Origin: Tetrapyrgos nigripes
Lineage: Eukaryota > Basidiomycota > Agaricomycetes > Agaricales > Campanellaceae
Reading direction: 5' to 3'
Assembly (NCBI GenBank): GCA_013368315.1
Contig: JAACJM010000230.1
Span: 54,101 to 118,100, forward strand
Length of the DNA: 64,000 bases
This document shows positions 45,781 to 58,998 of the stretch, in pieces (position 1 is the first letter of the stretch; each line of letters begins with the position of its first letter). A program made the translations under genes and the position numbers. The notes below the pieces were generated by a model. The model had not been told where the DNA came from and did no database searches. It was given only the letters and a program-made list of their open reading frames with translations.

Positions 45781-48025
45781 TCATAGTCCTACAAACTCAG
45801 TTAGTAAAATGACACGCAGAGAAAACGACGAAGACATACCAAGAGCAAGCATTACAAACCCACCAAGAACGGCAGCCATAAGGCTAGCACCACTCAACCC
45901 AACAGCACCGTTACCCTGAGAACTCCTCACACCCGTCGTCGACGAATCAGCTGAACCCTTGGCACTCTCATCGGCCGTCACACTCGGAGGCAGCGCGGCA
46001 ACATCACTAACTGGCTGTGTCTCGATATTCCCTGAACCAACAATGACAAAAGTAGCATTCGAGGGAACACCGTTCACGACAGCGAAAACCATCGCAGGAC
46101 CAGGTTGGAAGACGTTAGGGAGAGGAGGCATCTGAGAGACATGAAGAACAAGGGAACCATCGCTGTTAACGGTGTAGGTGGAGTTGAGTTGGAGGTATCT
46201 CTGTCCCATGTTCATACCGTGGGTGGTCCAGCCAGGACGAACGACAGAGAGGTAAGCAGAGGCGGCAGCAGCATTGGATGAACCGGAGTAGGAAGAGGCA
46301 GGGATGGTGACATCGAAGGAAGCACCACCGTAGGAGAGGGTAGACGGGATACCCGTAGGGACGGGACGAGTGGTAGCAGAGAAGTAAGATGGGTAGAAGA
46401 TTTCTGCCTTGTAAGTCGTAGGGAAGTACGTGGTGAGGTTGACGTCGACGTTGGGGTTGCTTCCTGCGATCATGACTGAAGCGTCAGGAAGGAGGATAGC
46501 GGACGAGTGATATAGACGGGGGATGTTGGAGGTGGCAAATCCAGTGTTGGACCAACGGCTACCAGAGGCTGCGTTGGGGTCGTATTCGGCGGGAGTACCA
46601 ACGGGGCCAGATGAGAGGGACATGCCGTAGGGCATTTGACCGTAGGTTGGAGTCACGAGGGTTCGGTCGGCGTACCCAGCTGTACCGTTCACACCACCGT
46701 TGACGACGACGAGTTTACCAGTGGGGAGCATGATGAATTGACCCATAGTTCGCCCTTCCAACATGTCGTCGTCCTGGACGTAGACGGGTTTCGAGCCATC
46801 CTCAGGTTCAGGAGTGATGCGCTGGCAATCGGTGGAAGCCGGGTATTCCCAAGTGTTGATGAAAGGCCAGGAGTAGTTACCCCATGCTTCGTTAGGCATG
46901 TCGGTACCACCGCAGAAGAGGACCGAAGGGTTGTAGTTGTTGGCAGGAGTAAGGGGAAGCATGGCTACGGCACCGGATGCGGGGTAGACACGAGCGACCC
47001 CTCCAGGCATGTCCTGTAACCTGGTCTCCTGGTTGGTTTCGGGGTCCCAGAGCACTAGTAAACAGTTCAGATAAGGGTTGGTAATCAAGACACAAAGAAC
47101 ATACTGCTGGAGAGGTTGGCCTGCAGGAACATCTTGCCAGATTTCATCAGGTACGTGTGTGCATAGGAGTTTAGACCAGAAGTGTCAATCATGAATTGCA
47201 TAACCTTTGCTTCTTCGCCGTTGGATGGGAAGAACTCGTATGTGGGCTCGGCGGCACCACCTTCCGTCGCAGGGTCGGGGTTTTCAACAGACTGACGGTT
47301 GACGTAACCACCGGCGGTGAAACCACCAATGAGTGCAATACGACCATCACCGAGGGGTTCGGCAGCAGAGTACCACCTATTCTTCTGCATAGAGAGAACA
47401 GAAGGGTCGTCGTACCACTGACACTTGGCGGACGTCATGTCATCACTGTCCGTACAGGGGTTAAGGATACGGATGGCTTTTCTACCGTCGTAGTCCTGGT
47501 AGGTATCGTCGAACTCTGCGGCGTATCCACCTGGGTATTGTTGCGAGCCGATGTTACCGCCGACAGTAATAGCACCGTTTCCACCAAACGTGGCGAATGA
47601 ACCATTGGGTAAATGCATTCCTGACGCACAGAAAACATTGGTCTTGACGTCCATGACAGTTGCTGTATGCGAGTTGATATCCCTATAATTTGATATAGGG
47701 AGGACATGAGCGGCATGAATGGATGTAAGGCAAGGTTACTCACCAGACAGCACCCCATGCTGGATGGCCATTGACTTGCGCTGCATTCCCTTCTGCCTTG
47801 TCAAGAATGTAGACTTTCTCGTTGTTGCCGACGAACATCTGTCGTATGACGGTGAAGGACTGCAGCGAGTACCACAACAACAATACGACGTACCATCATA
47901 GCACTGACTTGAGTATCTCCCACTTCTTTGATAGCACCTGCAAGTGAGCCACTTGAAGAGCTAGAGGCCAAAGCAGGAGAAGCAACGGCCAGCCCGACGG
48001 CCAGCAGTCTTAATGAAGCTTGCAT
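45781..48025 (-). CDS. Glyoxal oxidase, copper radical oxidase (AA5_1)
   Basis: This extracellular copper radical enzyme oxidises small aldehydes and releases hydrogen peroxide for lignin-active peroxidases. The start at 48025 gives a signal peptide (MQASLRLLAVGLAVASPALA). The second exon begins MFVGNNEKVYILDKAEGNAA; then DINSHTATVMDVKTNVFCAS has the cysteine of the Cys-Tyr cofactor, followed by GMHLPNGSFATFGGNG. The kelch-like middle contains RWYSAAEPLGDGRIALIGG. Metal-site motifs PRLYHSSAILLPDASVMIAG (Tyr and His) and GWTTHGMNMGQRYLQL (His) follow. The end has a Ser/Gly-rich spacer and a hydrophobic tail (SLMAAVLGGFVMLALGL), suggesting a GPI anchor. A final small intron near 45837-45789 does not change the stop (TGA 45781-45783). 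About 660 residues. All catalytic positions and the frame look intact. Confidence 0.93.
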
Positions 48026-48476
48026 CTTCGGAAGGACTCTATGAAGAATGCAAGCAGGGGATTACGAGGAGAAAGAGAGTAGTGAAAGAAGGACGAAACG
48101 AGAGTCGAGAGGAAGGAGAGGAAGAGTTGAGAGTAAAAAGAAGATGAAAGACAGGAGCAGAATTTATGATGATTTGTTTCAAATTTATTTTCTACGCGAT
48201 CACGGTGACAGCTGTCCGAAAATGCCACGAGGCAATGTACAATTATATAATTATCGCTTGCACACAATGGCCGGTTCCAGCGTGTTCTGGGCTTCACTTT
48301 GGCTTCACTTCATTGACAAACGAAGGTGGATTGCAGAGAATTCTCAACGAACTACCCACAGACCCACATAAACTGGTAAATAGACTAGTAGGCCCACGAC
48401 AAGGACTGTGGCTAACTTTTAGGAGAGTAGTGTCAACTACACGGAGGCAACTGAGTCGAAACATGGTGGAGCGATC
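48026..48476. promoter_or_regulatory. Divergent promoter, glyoxal oxidase and Zn2Cys6 regulator
   Basis: About 450 bases lie between the two start codons. TC-rich tracts precede the oxidase start. No binding site can be proven from one sequence. The arrangement allows co-regulation. Confidence 0.45.
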
Positions 48477-51400
48477 ATGGCTGAAGACTCGAATCCGCCC
48501 AGTCCTATGCCGGCGTCTGAGCCGCAGCCCCCGCCAACATCCAAGCCGTCGTCCGCATCCTCCAAAAAGCCCCGGCAGCGCAAACAGTCCGACCAGAAAC
48601 GTGAGTTGTTCTCGTCCTCTTCCTTTCCAGTTCTCAACAAAATGCACAGCACCCACCCCAGACCCGCCCTCCCAGCCATCCCCGCCTGTTCTCCACCCAT
48701 ATCCCCCGTACTACATGAACCACCCCTATCCAATCAACGGCGCTCCGTACCAGCAGCATCCGCCCCCATACCCTACCCAGTCCCCCACCCCCGGCATGCA
48801 TCCTCCTCCGCCACCGCATGCCTATCCATACCCTATTCCCGCCAGTCCACATCCATACTACACGTACCAGTACCCGCCGCCCCAGCCCGTCGTCATGTAC
48901 GGCGCGCCACCACCCCATCAACCTCCCCAGGATCCCGCCGCGCCTTCTCCGGCTCCCCAGTCCGCGTCAGGTGCAAAGCGCAAGCGCAAATCTTCCAAGG
49001 ACAAGGGCTCCGACGACGAGGCTCCCGCCGGTTCAGATGCAAAAGCTGGCGGCAGCGATGTCAAGAAACGCACCAAAACCGTATGTTTTTCTAATCTGTC
49101 CTCGCCTTTGCGGCGCTTTGACGCGCTTTTCAGCAACGTGCATGCGACTCGTGTCGTACTCGCAAAATCCGCTGCGATGTCATTCCAGACAGTGTAAGTC
49201 GACCCGACGGAAAAGAAAATCAGCAAAAACTCACAGTTGCATATAGGACCCTGCCGTTTGCCAGCATTGCAAACAGTACAATTTTGACTGTACCTTCTTC
49301 TTGCCCATCACCGAAACTCGCTTCAAAAAGAAGAAAATGGAGGAAGAAGCCGAGAAGGAACGGTTGGATTCCACCAAGTCCTCTCATCCAGAGGCCAGAC
49401 GCGATGTCGGTGTCCTAGGTGTGTTTCCATTCTTTCACCTGTATTCACATCTTTTTCTCTCTTTCTTTCGATCGCCTGTGGCGAATTCTGCCTGTTCTAA
49501 ATAACATGGCAGGTCTCACGTCTACCACGCATCTTCTCCATTCCCAAGCAACCATCTCATCTCGTCATTATCAAGGGTATGATGCAAGATACAACCACTC
49601 CTTCGAGGTCACCACAGATGGTCAAGGCTTGATTCAAGTCCAAAAACCCGCCAACGAGGACAAATCTCATGCGTTGCACAAACCGCCTGATTACCGTATC
49701 GAACGCGAAGTCGTCGAGCAGCTTGTCAATGCCTATTTTACCGAGGTGGCCCCGCTTTTGCCTGTCATCACCCAGCAAGAGTTTCTCTCTCACTCTACTC
49801 CGCCACCTATTCTTCTCTATTCCATGTGTCTCGTTGCTGCTGCACGTCGGGAAGTCCCACAACAAGTGTTTGACTCGATTCGCTACCTTGTCAACTCGAT
49901 CATGAAAACGGACGACGTTCTTTCCACTGCTTCCATTGTCAACGTCCAGGCGTTGTTGATCTTGTGCATGACCGGAGACTGTCATTCCCAGTTTGTTCCG
50001 ACTGCCTTGTCTGCATTGTGGATACGACTTGGCACCGCTATTAGAATGGTATGATTTGTTGTTATACAAGGAAAAGACTCCTAATAACCTTTTTCGTAGG
50101 CCCAGGATCTTGGCTTACACAGATGCGAATCAGTCAACCAAATCAACGTAGAGATGAGACGGCGTTTATGGGGTGCTTGTTTAATTTGTGATAGATGGTA
50201 CGGGTTTTTGTTCATGCAGGATTTCAATTGGGCTCAAATTTTCTCTCCCTTTTAGGACAAGTTTGACGTATGGTCATCCGTACATGATCGATATACAGGA
50301 CTGTGATGCTCGTCTGCCTTCTTCTGGAGATCCTAATGACCTTTATATGGATGAGCTCGTACGGCTGAGCATTATACTTGGTCGGGTGCTAAAGGCCATA
50401 TATACGCAAGTCGATTTCTTTTTGATCCTAGGACGAAGAACTGACGCGATCTCTAGCCCTGCTGGACTTACCGTCGCCACTGACGACATGTTGAATCAAA
50501 TCGTGGCCGATCTCGAGACTTGGAGGGTAAACCTTCCTGAAAACCTTCAGTTCCGAGGACCAGAGACTCCCAAGGCTGGCGGTATGTCTCTGCGTAGCAC
50601 ACTCCTTTCTCATCATTTACTATAACTTTCTATAGGTCTTCTCTATCTTCTCTACGTCTGTGTCAGCATGATGTTCTGGCGTGTCTTTATGAGAATAAGC
50701 TACTCCTGCCCTGCCCATCTCAAATTCGGGTTGACAGTGGAGCAATGGAGTAATCTTGTGACACACACTGGCCAAGCCATTGATTGGCTTGATGCTAACG
50801 AGAGCGTTTATGACGTGTGGCTCTTGGTTGCCTATGCTGCTGCATCATGTGGATTCGTTCAGGTATGTATTATTTGGATGAGAAGGAGAGCTTCGATGTC
50901 TAAGGCCTTCCTTTATCTAGTATCACACTTTCGTCAGGCGCAAAGACGCTGGAGCTGAAGCCAAACTTCGCAAACTTCGAGACTCTGTTCGAAGATGGGA
51001 GAAATCAATATCACCCGACCATATGTCGGCCAGACGGAAGGCCGGTCTCTTTTCCCTTCAAGACCTTTTTGAAAGGTTTTCTTCTTCAGTTGTGCTGACT
51101 ATTTCCCCCTTTCCTTATCTCGTCTGTTTTCCCCAACAGACAGCGGAGATCATAGCTCTGTTGTTCGAGGCTACGCAAGGTCCTCCTGTACCCATGGAAG
51201 CACCTGCCTTGAACCCAACCGGCGGTGTCACCCCCAAACAACCTTTAGGCGGTTTAGACTATCGAAAGGACCCTTCACGACCTGGAGGAGGTGTCTTTGT
51301 TGCAAGCGGCCGAGCTAAAGGAAACTACCAAGATCTACCAGCAGGAACCATTGCCTCTGATGATGATGAGTCTGAAGGTGAGGCGGCAGCCACCACTGTC

Positions 51401-51965
51401 CCTGCTTCTTCTGCTTCCGTATTTCCAACGAATAATCATGACCTTAAACATTCCAATCTTTCCAATCCAAATCTTGGATTTCTATTATCCTCTCCCTTTG
51501 CACCACGACTTGATCCTTCAACACCGCCTTCGATTTCGACACCCAACACCCCAACACTTGCGCGTACACTTGTTCCGACTCTAGTCAACGCCCAGCTTGC
51601 AGGACAGAGCGTAGCTCCAGGATCGGCATCTATGGTCAACTTTACACCCCTGGGACCCGCGAATTTGAACCCAGCGATGAACGCCCAGTCTGTTCCCAAT
51701 AATCAGGTTATCAACATTCTGGATACGCCCCAAGCTCCCAACACACTTGTTGAATTCGCCATGGCTGATAATGGATTTTTAGAGGGTATTCCGACATCAA
51801 TGTTTGATTGGGGTGAGCGCTAGATTTATCGAAGAAGAGAGGTTATGATTCTGACACTTTTTTTTAGGCCAATGGGACAGCTTCTTTGCACGGTTCAATT
51901 CCCAAGGAACAGTTGAAGCTGCTCATCAGGTGGCTCAGGCCCTGGGTCAGCAGCCTCCGCGATAA
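48477..51965 (+). CDS. Zn(II)2Cys6 transcription factor with fungal_trans domain
   Basis: This is a nuclear DNA-binding regulator of about 930 residues in some 12 exons. Exon 1 starts MAEDSNPPSPMPASEPQPPP and joins, at an acceptor just before 48667, a Pro/Tyr-rich stretch (HPYPPYYMNHPYPINGAPYQ). A nuclear-localisation-like block KRKRKSSKDKGSDDE and KKRTKT precede the zinc cluster QRACDSCRTRKIRCDVIPDS, then VCQHCKQYNFDC, giving the six cysteines. The fungal-specific middle domain shows YRIEREVVEQLVNAYFTEVA, LWIRLGTAIRMAQDLGLHRC, EMRRRLWGACLICDRWTSLT and the GHPYMIDIQDCD motif. The C-terminal part is acidic, then Ser/Pro-rich, ending DWGQWDSFFARFNSQG and TAA 51963-51965. The frame is intact once introns are placed. 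Targets are unknown; the divergent glyoxal oxidase is one candidate. Confidence 0.92.
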
Positions 51966-54802
51966 CGTATACTACTACTCGCCATCGCTTGTTTTTTCTT
52001 TTTCTTGCTATCGACGCTCTCGGTTTCAACCTGTGCTGTGTTGTGTGAATTAATGATTAGCTAGTACTTATTCTGCATTTTTGTACAGTCTTTACTATCA
52101 GTAATGATCTTGTCGATTTTTTGGTACTTTTCGGATAGAGGTGTGGCGTAAAGTGTCGACGTCCTCGACTACTTGTACGCTGCCGTTATAAGTGTCTGTC
52201 GGTCATCGTCTTTTTGAGATTTGGATATTGTCTGAATGCTCGTTGGAATCTTGAAGCGGAATCAAGCGTCTTCCTTCTTAGAGAGTGTGGCGTACTGCGC
52301 TTTGCTAGTTTGCAAAATGACAGCAGTCTAGACATGCCTGTACGGTATTACTAAATATAGAAATGACATCGGATAAAAGAGGTAGCTGACAGAACACTAA
52401 ACTTTGACTTAAATTGCATCAGACGGGTACTGTTAATCTACTTATAGGCCTGCTGACCATCAAGATGCATCGGTTGGAGTGCTCATCTTGATTGTTCAGT
52501 GCGATCCAAGGTGTTCAGGTACTATCATCATGATGGGTATTTGATGAGCATCGTCAGTCCGACACCAGTAAAATGTCCCCAGAATCAGTCAGTATGTGTC
52601 GATAATATCCTATAGTTTGCTGAAATTCCCATCGCGCCGTCCCAGTAGTTGTATTTTGGTTGTATTAGAGTTAGAGTGCATAACTATGTGCTGATGCACC
52701 ACCTATATTGCCAGGAAAAGGTAAATTGTGGTCACCTGAGTGTCGGGTGATAGAACAAGAGAGGGGCAATCTTGATTCAAGATGGGAACATACAATGGAA
52801 TTCTGATAAATATAGCGGTGTGTATTGCGTTAGGGAAAACATAATGTCGAAAATGCGAGTCCCTAGATAGGGGCTGTTTCCTCATTTAGATTATCCGTTT
52901 CTTTTGCGTTTCCTAATCCTTTCTCCCTAAGGTACTCATTTGTGATCCGTAGGTTATATCCGCCTCACATATTCCAAACCGTACCGTACTGAACACCCCA
53001 GTCGTTTCCACTATCATCGTGTGGACTCCTGGGGTGTGTATACCTTTCGTTTCCCCTCTATACTTCATACTAATTATATTTATCTACAGTACTCGTACAT
53101 ACGTACTGATTTGTACTCGTTCTTATACATAACGCACCGAATCGGGTCTTGTAGAAATATAACGGATTTTTGAATATGTAAGTATCGCAACGTAGATTTT
53201 ATAACGACGGTCTAACCAAGAGCCGATATTATACATGTATCAGGGTCATGTTTGCGACAAAGAAAGACGAGAAACATACATCTAACTATGGTGATGGGGA
53301 CAAGTACGCCACGCGTACGATGAGGCCAGGAGCAGCGCAATCGCCGACAAGATTTGGATGCTCGTTGATGAATCACAGTGTTTCCTTCGCATCAAGTGTC
53401 CCCACATTCTCCAGGATGCGAGTTGAAGAGAAGAACTGAAATGTAATGGCATTAATATACTTCCTGGGACGACGCGATGTAGTCTCCCCTAGGCAGACAA
53501 CCGAATACATTCCATGTATATGGAGTCTGCTAGGACGCGCGTCGATTTTGGCGGTCAGCCGGTTATTAGCAATTAAACCCCAAAAAAGGAAATCAGGTAC
53601 TTGAGCGTCTTTTACGTTCCTTCGTTGTTCCTATGCATGTTTTTGTGGTCCATTGTCCTTATTTGGATCCATGTTACCCATACCAGCTGTCGAAGTACTC
53701 GTAGCCTGTTCTTATCTTCAGACGACGGCCAAAAACCGCTCAGAAGGATTCGCGGGAGATTGTTCGGCAATTGCCGTGGCACGCTGCTACAAGCGACACA
53801 ACCTTATAACTCAAGAGCTTTCGGACTTCTTTTCACCAGAATAACTCCGCCGAATGCGTAGAATGGCAAATCCACATCCTACTCGTAGTCAAAATCCTGA
53901 AAACTGCGCAGGAACATTGCAAACTCAGAAGGTCAGCTCACGTGATATTACTAATAACCGGCTGACCGCCAAAATCGACGCGGCTACTACAGGACTTCAT
54001 TTCCAACTCAACATACCTCAGTAGCGATTCAGAGGACATTTTGCTGGTTTCTAGTTTTACAAGGCTATGTCCATAAGACGAGATTTAGCAGATCAAAAAA
54101 GGACTTCGAGGCGCCCCCAACTTCTACGGCTTATGTGAACGTCTATAGGGTAAGAAGGCCTAAGTAAGGTCTGCACCAACGGGACTTTGTGGCTGAACGC
54201 TAAGTGTCGAACCGAGATTTGCAAGGGAGTCCACAAGAGTCTTTTCATTTAGTATCTACATGAAATGGCAATGAGTTCTGGGTACTAATGAAAGCTGGTA
54301 TACGTAGTTCAAGATCAAAGCATAGTGTAGCAAGCAAAAATAACAATACGTGTACGAGGTGGTCCATTCGGTTGTCTGTTGCCAAAAAAAAAAAAAAGAA
54401 CGTGAGATGAATGCATCATAGTGTATGTAGGTCGTATGAGAACGGATTGTAACTGGTAATGGTAATGTTGTAGATGACTCAAATGTACAGTCGTGTATCA
54501 TGCTAAAAAAAAAAGAAACTCGAAGCGCGCATGAATCACCGAACGGTCACAGTGAAGACTACGCAATCGATAGTCTAAGAAGGTATTTGGTCAAGGTATC
54601 GTGTAAGAGCTAGTCTTGAGCCAGACGGTGACGAGACGCGGATAGGGGTAGACACTTATCAGTGGCACCAAGCTCGAGAGGCATAACGATGATATGGTAA
54701 GAGTAAGCTCGCACAGTGACAGCGAGGTATCATGGGAGCAGAGGTAAGAACGCTTGAGGTCCCATGCAAGATAGGCGAAAAAAAAAGTCCACGGAGATTG
54801 GA
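51966..54802. other. Long gene-free stretch with an inverted-repeat element
   Basis: No supported gene. A stem-forming pair ACACCCCAG/CTGGGGTGT lies near 52993-53037. A 31-base perfect inverted repeat bounds 53539-53981 and is listed separately. The right end is expected to hold the 3-prime UTR of the GT2 gene. Confidence 0.5.
53539..53981. mobile_element. Inverted-repeat (MITE-like) element
   Basis: A perfect 31-base inverted repeat is found at 53539-53569 and 53951-53981; its outer part reads GCGTCGATTTTGGCGGTCAG. Weaker inverted similarity extends outward on both sides (ATGGAGTCTGCTAGGACGC against ATGAAGTCCTGTAGTAGCC), so the full element may span about 53519-54002. The inside has only short frames without motifs. 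No target-site duplication was identified. Confidence 0.7.
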
Positions 54803-57800
54803 TCAGTACGAGAAAACCATCAGCCAAGGGTTGAGGATGATCTAGAGTAGGTAGATTAGATACAAGCGAAAAAGAACAGAAAGGGGGAAAGCTTACAGGG
54901 AAAAGTATATGGCATGCGCAGACCACGCTAAAAAAGTGGGAACCGAGACGTCAGTATACTCAGGCAGAACCTATGAAGCGGCTGCAAACTTACGAAAGCG
55001 GAAAGATAACGGCCCAAGCCGACCCATCCACTCTCCATTCTAACGGTACAAGACTGGTACTGCACAAGATCATTCCAGCGATGAGGATAATCGAAAGTGA
55101 CAGAGAAAACCAGAAGCTACAGAAGCAATGTTTCATCAGTAACAGGGCAGGGATGGGAATAAATCAGAGACAAGGCGGAGAATCCCGAAGGGTTGGGAGG
55201 GAAAAACTCACCGCTTGGCTATTTTTGGGATTTCTTTGAAGAAATTCGACCTTTCAACTTCCTTCACAGTTGCCGACCAACTGATGTTGTACGAGAAACA
55301 GTGTGCTAAGATCGCGGCACTGACAGGGACACCAAGACCACCGAAGAAGAAGAAGCTGCCAGATAACAAGTTGAGAAGCAGGCGTCAGTATGGCTCGTCC
55401 GCGGGATGGTTAACAGCTCCAATGGAAAACGTCGAAGAAATGAAATAAATGAATCCCCTGTGGACCCTTCGGATGAGAGGACTTCGTCAAGAACTAGAAC
55501 ATTTTGAGTGTCATACACCTCAAACCTCAAAACACTTTCCAGTTCTGGAACGGAGTTAGACCGCGGGACCGTCCCGATTCGGACATTAGAGTCCCATACG
55601 TCGCAAAGAGAAAAAAAAGAAAACGAATAGAAAAAAATCAGCAGATGACTCACAAAAACGGCACCCATTTGATGTTCTCTAAAAATCCCCATAGCTACAG
55701 AAAAAAGCGTCAACAATGCGTTCATCATCCACCACCACCACCGTCATAAAAAAAAAACATATGCAGTTTTTCGTGACATATCAATTAAAAAAGTGATAAG
55801 AAATCGGAGTGCCAGGGGGTCGTCCCGAAGCTTATCAGAAGGACGCGGAAAGGTACGCATAACGCCGATCATCGCCTAGATACACGCATCCCAAGATCCC
55901 CAGATTTGTATAGGGAATTCAATAGGCAAGGGAGAAGATGTATGTGGCGCGGCGTCTGTGCCTAAGCATCCAGAAGACACGTTTTCTTGGTGCGAGGCTG
56001 CTCCAACCTTTCACAGCACTCAACTGGCACAGACGCAAAGAAGGATGGGAAGCAAGGAAAAGGCAGGGAGGCAAAGTGGAAAATAAAAACGGATGGTGCA
56101 ACTCACCAATTCCTTCTTCCCTAATCGATACTCCAACAGTGTGTACCCAACGTTCCCACTCCCGAAGAATACCACGGTGGTGGCAAGCCATATCTCGAAC
56201 GAGTGAAGATAGAATCCATCGACGGAGAACTCGAAACCGAGAAGGACATAGTTGATTATGGCGATGGTCATGGAGGCTGCGATGCCGTAGTACGAGAACA
56301 TGTCTGTTTTCTGGAATGAGAAAAAGTGGATAGGAAGACAAGAAGTTTACGTACAAGCCATCATGGAGATCTTGTAATGGATGGGCGCGTTGGACCATAT
56401 GAAGCGACGGATTTGATGTGCGATTGGACCTCTCTTGAACCATTCGACGAAGGGATTGAAGAGCAACTCGTTACAGCCATACGCATACTTTTGCCACCTA
56501 TTCAACTCGTCATCAACAGTCAATGATACACCCTCCTTGAAGCCTCCATTCGAGTATGTCGCCCAACGAATGACGTAACCCTTTCCAATCAGCCTCAAAG
56601 CCTGAAAAGCAAAAGTTCAGTACCCAGCGAGAAAAATAAACAAAAGAACACCCACAAGATCGAAATCTTCGCTGACGTTTGACTCTGACCAGACCTTTTC
56701 CTTGTCGTCTGCAGGATCCTTGAAGACCGCGTCTTGGAGGGCCCTCCATCTGAGGAACGCGTTATGCCCAACGAAAGGTGCCACCTCCCCGTTCGCACAA
56801 GCCATCGAGATACACCTGTTAATCCTCCTCGTAAAGTACGCAATCCCATTTTCGAAATAGTGATGAGCGACCTGCATCACGTCGGACTCGTGTTGGATAA
56901 TCGCCACTTCGGGGTCTTCGGCCATTTCACGGACAGCGTCACGGAAACAGTCTTCGGGAACAACAGTATCAGAGTCGACGAGGAGCATGATTTCGCCTAC
57001 ACGGAGTGCTTTTCCGTTGGCAGCCCAAGGTTTGAAGCGGCGGTCAGAGTCGTCGTACATTTCTTCGATGGCCATCTGGAGGGCTTCCTCTTCGAGATCT
57101 TCGGTTTCCATGAGAGCCTCAAGGCCCAAAGGACCGAGAGAAGGGGTGCCGGGACGAGAGTCTGGAGTTTCGCCACCAGATGAGGTGGACGGTGAGTGGC
57201 CGTTGAGGAACGCAGGGATGGGAGGAGATAAGCTGAGATCGGCATCAGGAGCGATACCTCCAACGGCCATGTCGTCTCCATCCTTGTTCATATACTGAGT
57301 TCCATACCTTCCATGTCCACTCCCAAATCCATAAGTGCTCCCCAAAGCAGTTGTGCTACCCGTCCGACTCTCACCACCAATGGTAAACTTGGTCGTTCGC
57401 CTCGATGAATTGTTCCCAGTCCCTGGTTGTCCCTGTTGTGCTTTCCGAGACGCGACGAGGTTCTCGAGATGCTTCTCGGCGAGTAAGCTGAGAGCGAGAC
57501 CGTAGTTCATGTTACTGGCTTTCTTGAAACGACCAGGACGGTGGAAAGTAGGGACTTTGCTGCCATTCTTCTTGTCGTCTGTGCCAGCACCACCTTTCTC
57601 CAGATCGTGGGGATCAGTGCCACCTGTGCCACCTGGACAGCCCTGACGAGGACGAGCGACCCAGCCAATACCCTGAGTACGGTAAAAACTGATCCGTTCG
57701 TCTCTGTCTGCACGAGAAAGCCCACGAAGACCGTCGTCACAGACGAAAATGGCACTGGTACCACCTTGTCTGGCGTAGGTCTGCATCGCTCGCTTCACAC

Positions 57801-58998
57801 TGGCTATACTCGGTGCCAAAACAGTTTCCAGACTCTCCTTGTAAACGGGCATCTGGATCGTGAGATGGGGAAGTTTGTTCTCGATGTGAGCGGTGAGAGG
57901 AGAGGGTTTAGGTGCGATGGCAGAGTAGTATTTCGAGTTTTTGTGGTAGTGAGCGATAGGGCCGATTGCCATGGTGACGTTTTGGACGATCTGGAGGGTG
58001 AAGAAGAGGGAGACGCAATAGAGGAAAGGAAGAGTGGCAGCGAGGACGAAACGGATGGGGTCACCTCCGATTAAGAATTCGCGGAGAAGGGTACGGACAC
58101 CATTTCCAAGGAAAAGCAATGCGAGGGCAGCTGCTAAACCGTTGTAAACGGGGGCGTAGAGAGCTGCTTTTCGAGGCTTGGGAGTAAGTTGGTCGTCTGA
58201 TTCAAAGACGGTTTCGGTGTACTTTTTGCCATACCAAGTACGCTTTGTGACGGTTTTAGCGACTGGCAGACCTTGAGCAAGTCGTTGAGCATTTTCGCGC
58301 TCGGTCTCTGAGGCAGCGGCGACGGAGCCTGGAGGGTATGTTGAAGGGGGAGGAGGAAGGTTGGAGTTACGACTGCTGTGAACGAGTGAATGGCCGGATA
58401 CAGAAAGATCGTCTGGATGGCCGGATACGGAGCCCGGGGCAGAGAAGGAGCCAGAAATGACAGAATTCGTGGCTGCTGGCCGTGAACGCCATAAGAGTTT
58501 AATCAGACGGTCTTCAAAATCCTGGCACGTGGGTATTACAGCTTCGATCGAACTTGACCACACCACTAAAACGCGTTCGTCACGCTGAAAAACGTCGTCA
58601 GAACGAGAAGATGTTGCAAAATGAAAAGCACTCACAATAAATGCAGCGCACTGCTCCTTGTCTGCAAAGGGCAGGGCGAGCATGCTGTCGAGGACCTGAA
58701 TCCTGGTATTGGCGTCGACATAAATGGAATCGTGCTCTGGGGAGACTTGGGAGAGGGCGGCATGTACAGAGGCACTACGGACTTTGACTGCGACGACGGG
58801 GTTGAGTTTGCGAACTGCAGTCTCAAAGGGCTCGAGACTGATATTTTCGTAAGGAAATACGCGGAACTCGACGGGGTCGTCGTTGATGCGAAGAGCAACA
58901 CCAGACGTTAGGTTATCTTCATGGGGTTTGAACCAGGCGTCCCCTTGCGTATGCTTGAAGATATGGTGTAGCAGGGCATCATACCGGTCGAAGTCCAT
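54803..58998 (-). CDS. Family 2 glycosyltransferase, polytopic membrane protein
   Basis: This is a processive-type GT2 enzyme of about 1,030 residues. The start at 58998 gives MDFDRYDALLHHIFKHTQGD. A long N-terminal region is followed by two membrane helices (LYAPVYNGLAAALALLFLGN; FVLAATLPFLYCVSLFFTL) and the catalytic part: LTIQMPVYKESLETVLAPSI, FVCDDGL, EIMLLVDSDTVVPEDCF (DxD), HNAFLRWRAL, SESNVSEDFDL (acid/base ED) and NRWQKYAYGCNELLFNPFVE (R/QxxRW region). C-terminal helices come from small exons: MFSYYGIAASMTIAIINYVL, FLENIKWVPFFFFFFGGL, AAILAHCFSYNISWSATVKE, ending PWLMVFSY with TGA 54803-54805. Two introns (56106-55695, 412 bases; 55653-55356, 298 bases) are much longer than usual here. 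The class matches fungal GT2 proteins needed for hyphal surface growth in some ascomycetes; the polymer made is unknown. The frame is intact. Confidence 0.9.

Noticed and set aside
46636..47019. Plus-strand frames inside the glyoxal oxidase gene
   Set aside because: They are antisense shadows of a well-supported gene.
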